Source of the DNA: an uncultured Rhodopirellula sp. | Lineage (GTDB): Bacteria > Planctomycetota > Planctomycetia > Pirellulales > Pirellulaceae | Assembly (NCBI GenBank): GCA_913061385.1 | Contig: CAJXTM010000238.1 | Span: 1 to 6,382 of the forward strand | Direction of reading: 5' to 3' | Length of the DNA stretch: 6,382 nucleotides | In this document: piece after piece, positions 6,351-6,382 of the stretch | How positions within the stretch are numbered: position 1 is the first letter of the stretch | How the letters are laid out: each line of letters begins with the position of its first letter | Translations under genes and position numbers: made by a program | Notes under the pieces: model-generated | What the model saw: the letters and a program-made list of their open reading frames with translations, nothing else | What the model was told of the DNA's origin: nothing | The model's database searches: none

Positions 6351-6382
6351 CTGTCTCTTATACACATCTGACGCTGCCGACG
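6351..6382 (-). other. Nextera Read 1-side sequencing adapter (synthetic, not genomic)
   Basis: Bases 6351-6369 are CTGTCTCTTATACACATCT, the reverse complement of the Tn5 mosaic end. Bases 6370-6382 (GACGCTGCCGACG) are the reverse complement of the Nextera Read 1 segment, one base short of complete. Genomic DNA ends at 6350. With the i7-side adapter at the other end, the window has the structure of a single library molecule. Confidence 0.98.

Noticed and set aside
31..6369. Inverted 19-base Tn5 mosaic ends flanking the whole insert, resembling a composite transposon
   Set aside because: The sequences outside the mosaic ends are Nextera Read 1, Read 2, index and P7 oligos, so these ends come from library tagmentation, not from a natural Tn5-type element. 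No transposase lies between them.

Overview
The window is one assembled or single-molecule sequence with Illumina Nextera (Tn5 tagmentation) adapter at both ends: 1-49 and 6351-6382 are synthetic, so only 50-6350 is biological DNA. The genes at both edges are cut by the library fragmentation, not by biology.

The insert looks like a bacterium of the phylum Planctomycetota. This rests on gene content and style: a PQQ-like beta-propeller C-terminus of the kind abundant in planctomycetes, a cytoplasmic-looking sialidase-like propeller, a RarA C-terminus, moderate GC content, and frequent non-ATG starts. No rRNA or marker gene fixes the taxonomy, so this is inference.

Layout. On the + strand are the last 73 codons of a PQQ-like propeller protein (to 273), a 238-base gap, and a 364-residue propeller protein of sialidase or glycosidase type (512-1606). 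On the - strand, converging on it, is a compact three-gene unit read from 5598 to 1701: an NADPH-type aldo/keto reductase, the large membrane subunit TctA of a tripartite tricarboxylate transporter, and a single protein joining the solute-binding subunit TctC to a TctB-like four-helix membrane domain. Each junction in this unit is a 4-base stop/start overlap (4594-4597 and 3077-3080), so the genes are almost certainly co-transcribed and translationally coupled. A 321-base spacer upstream holds a 25-base imperfect dyad (5694-5718), a candidate operator. Upstream of that, also on the - strand, is the C-terminal third of RarA (MgsA), with a hairpin directly after its stop.

How they fit together. 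TctA plus the TctC-TctB fusion would form a complete, cation-driven, high-affinity importer for a carboxylated solute, encoded by two genes instead of three. The coupled reductase probably acts on the imported compound or a product of it. The substrate cannot be read from the sequence. The most unusual biological feature is the TctC-TctB fusion, which would fix the binding protein permanently to the membrane. I see no CRISPR array, tRNA, rRNA, insertion sequence or defence system.
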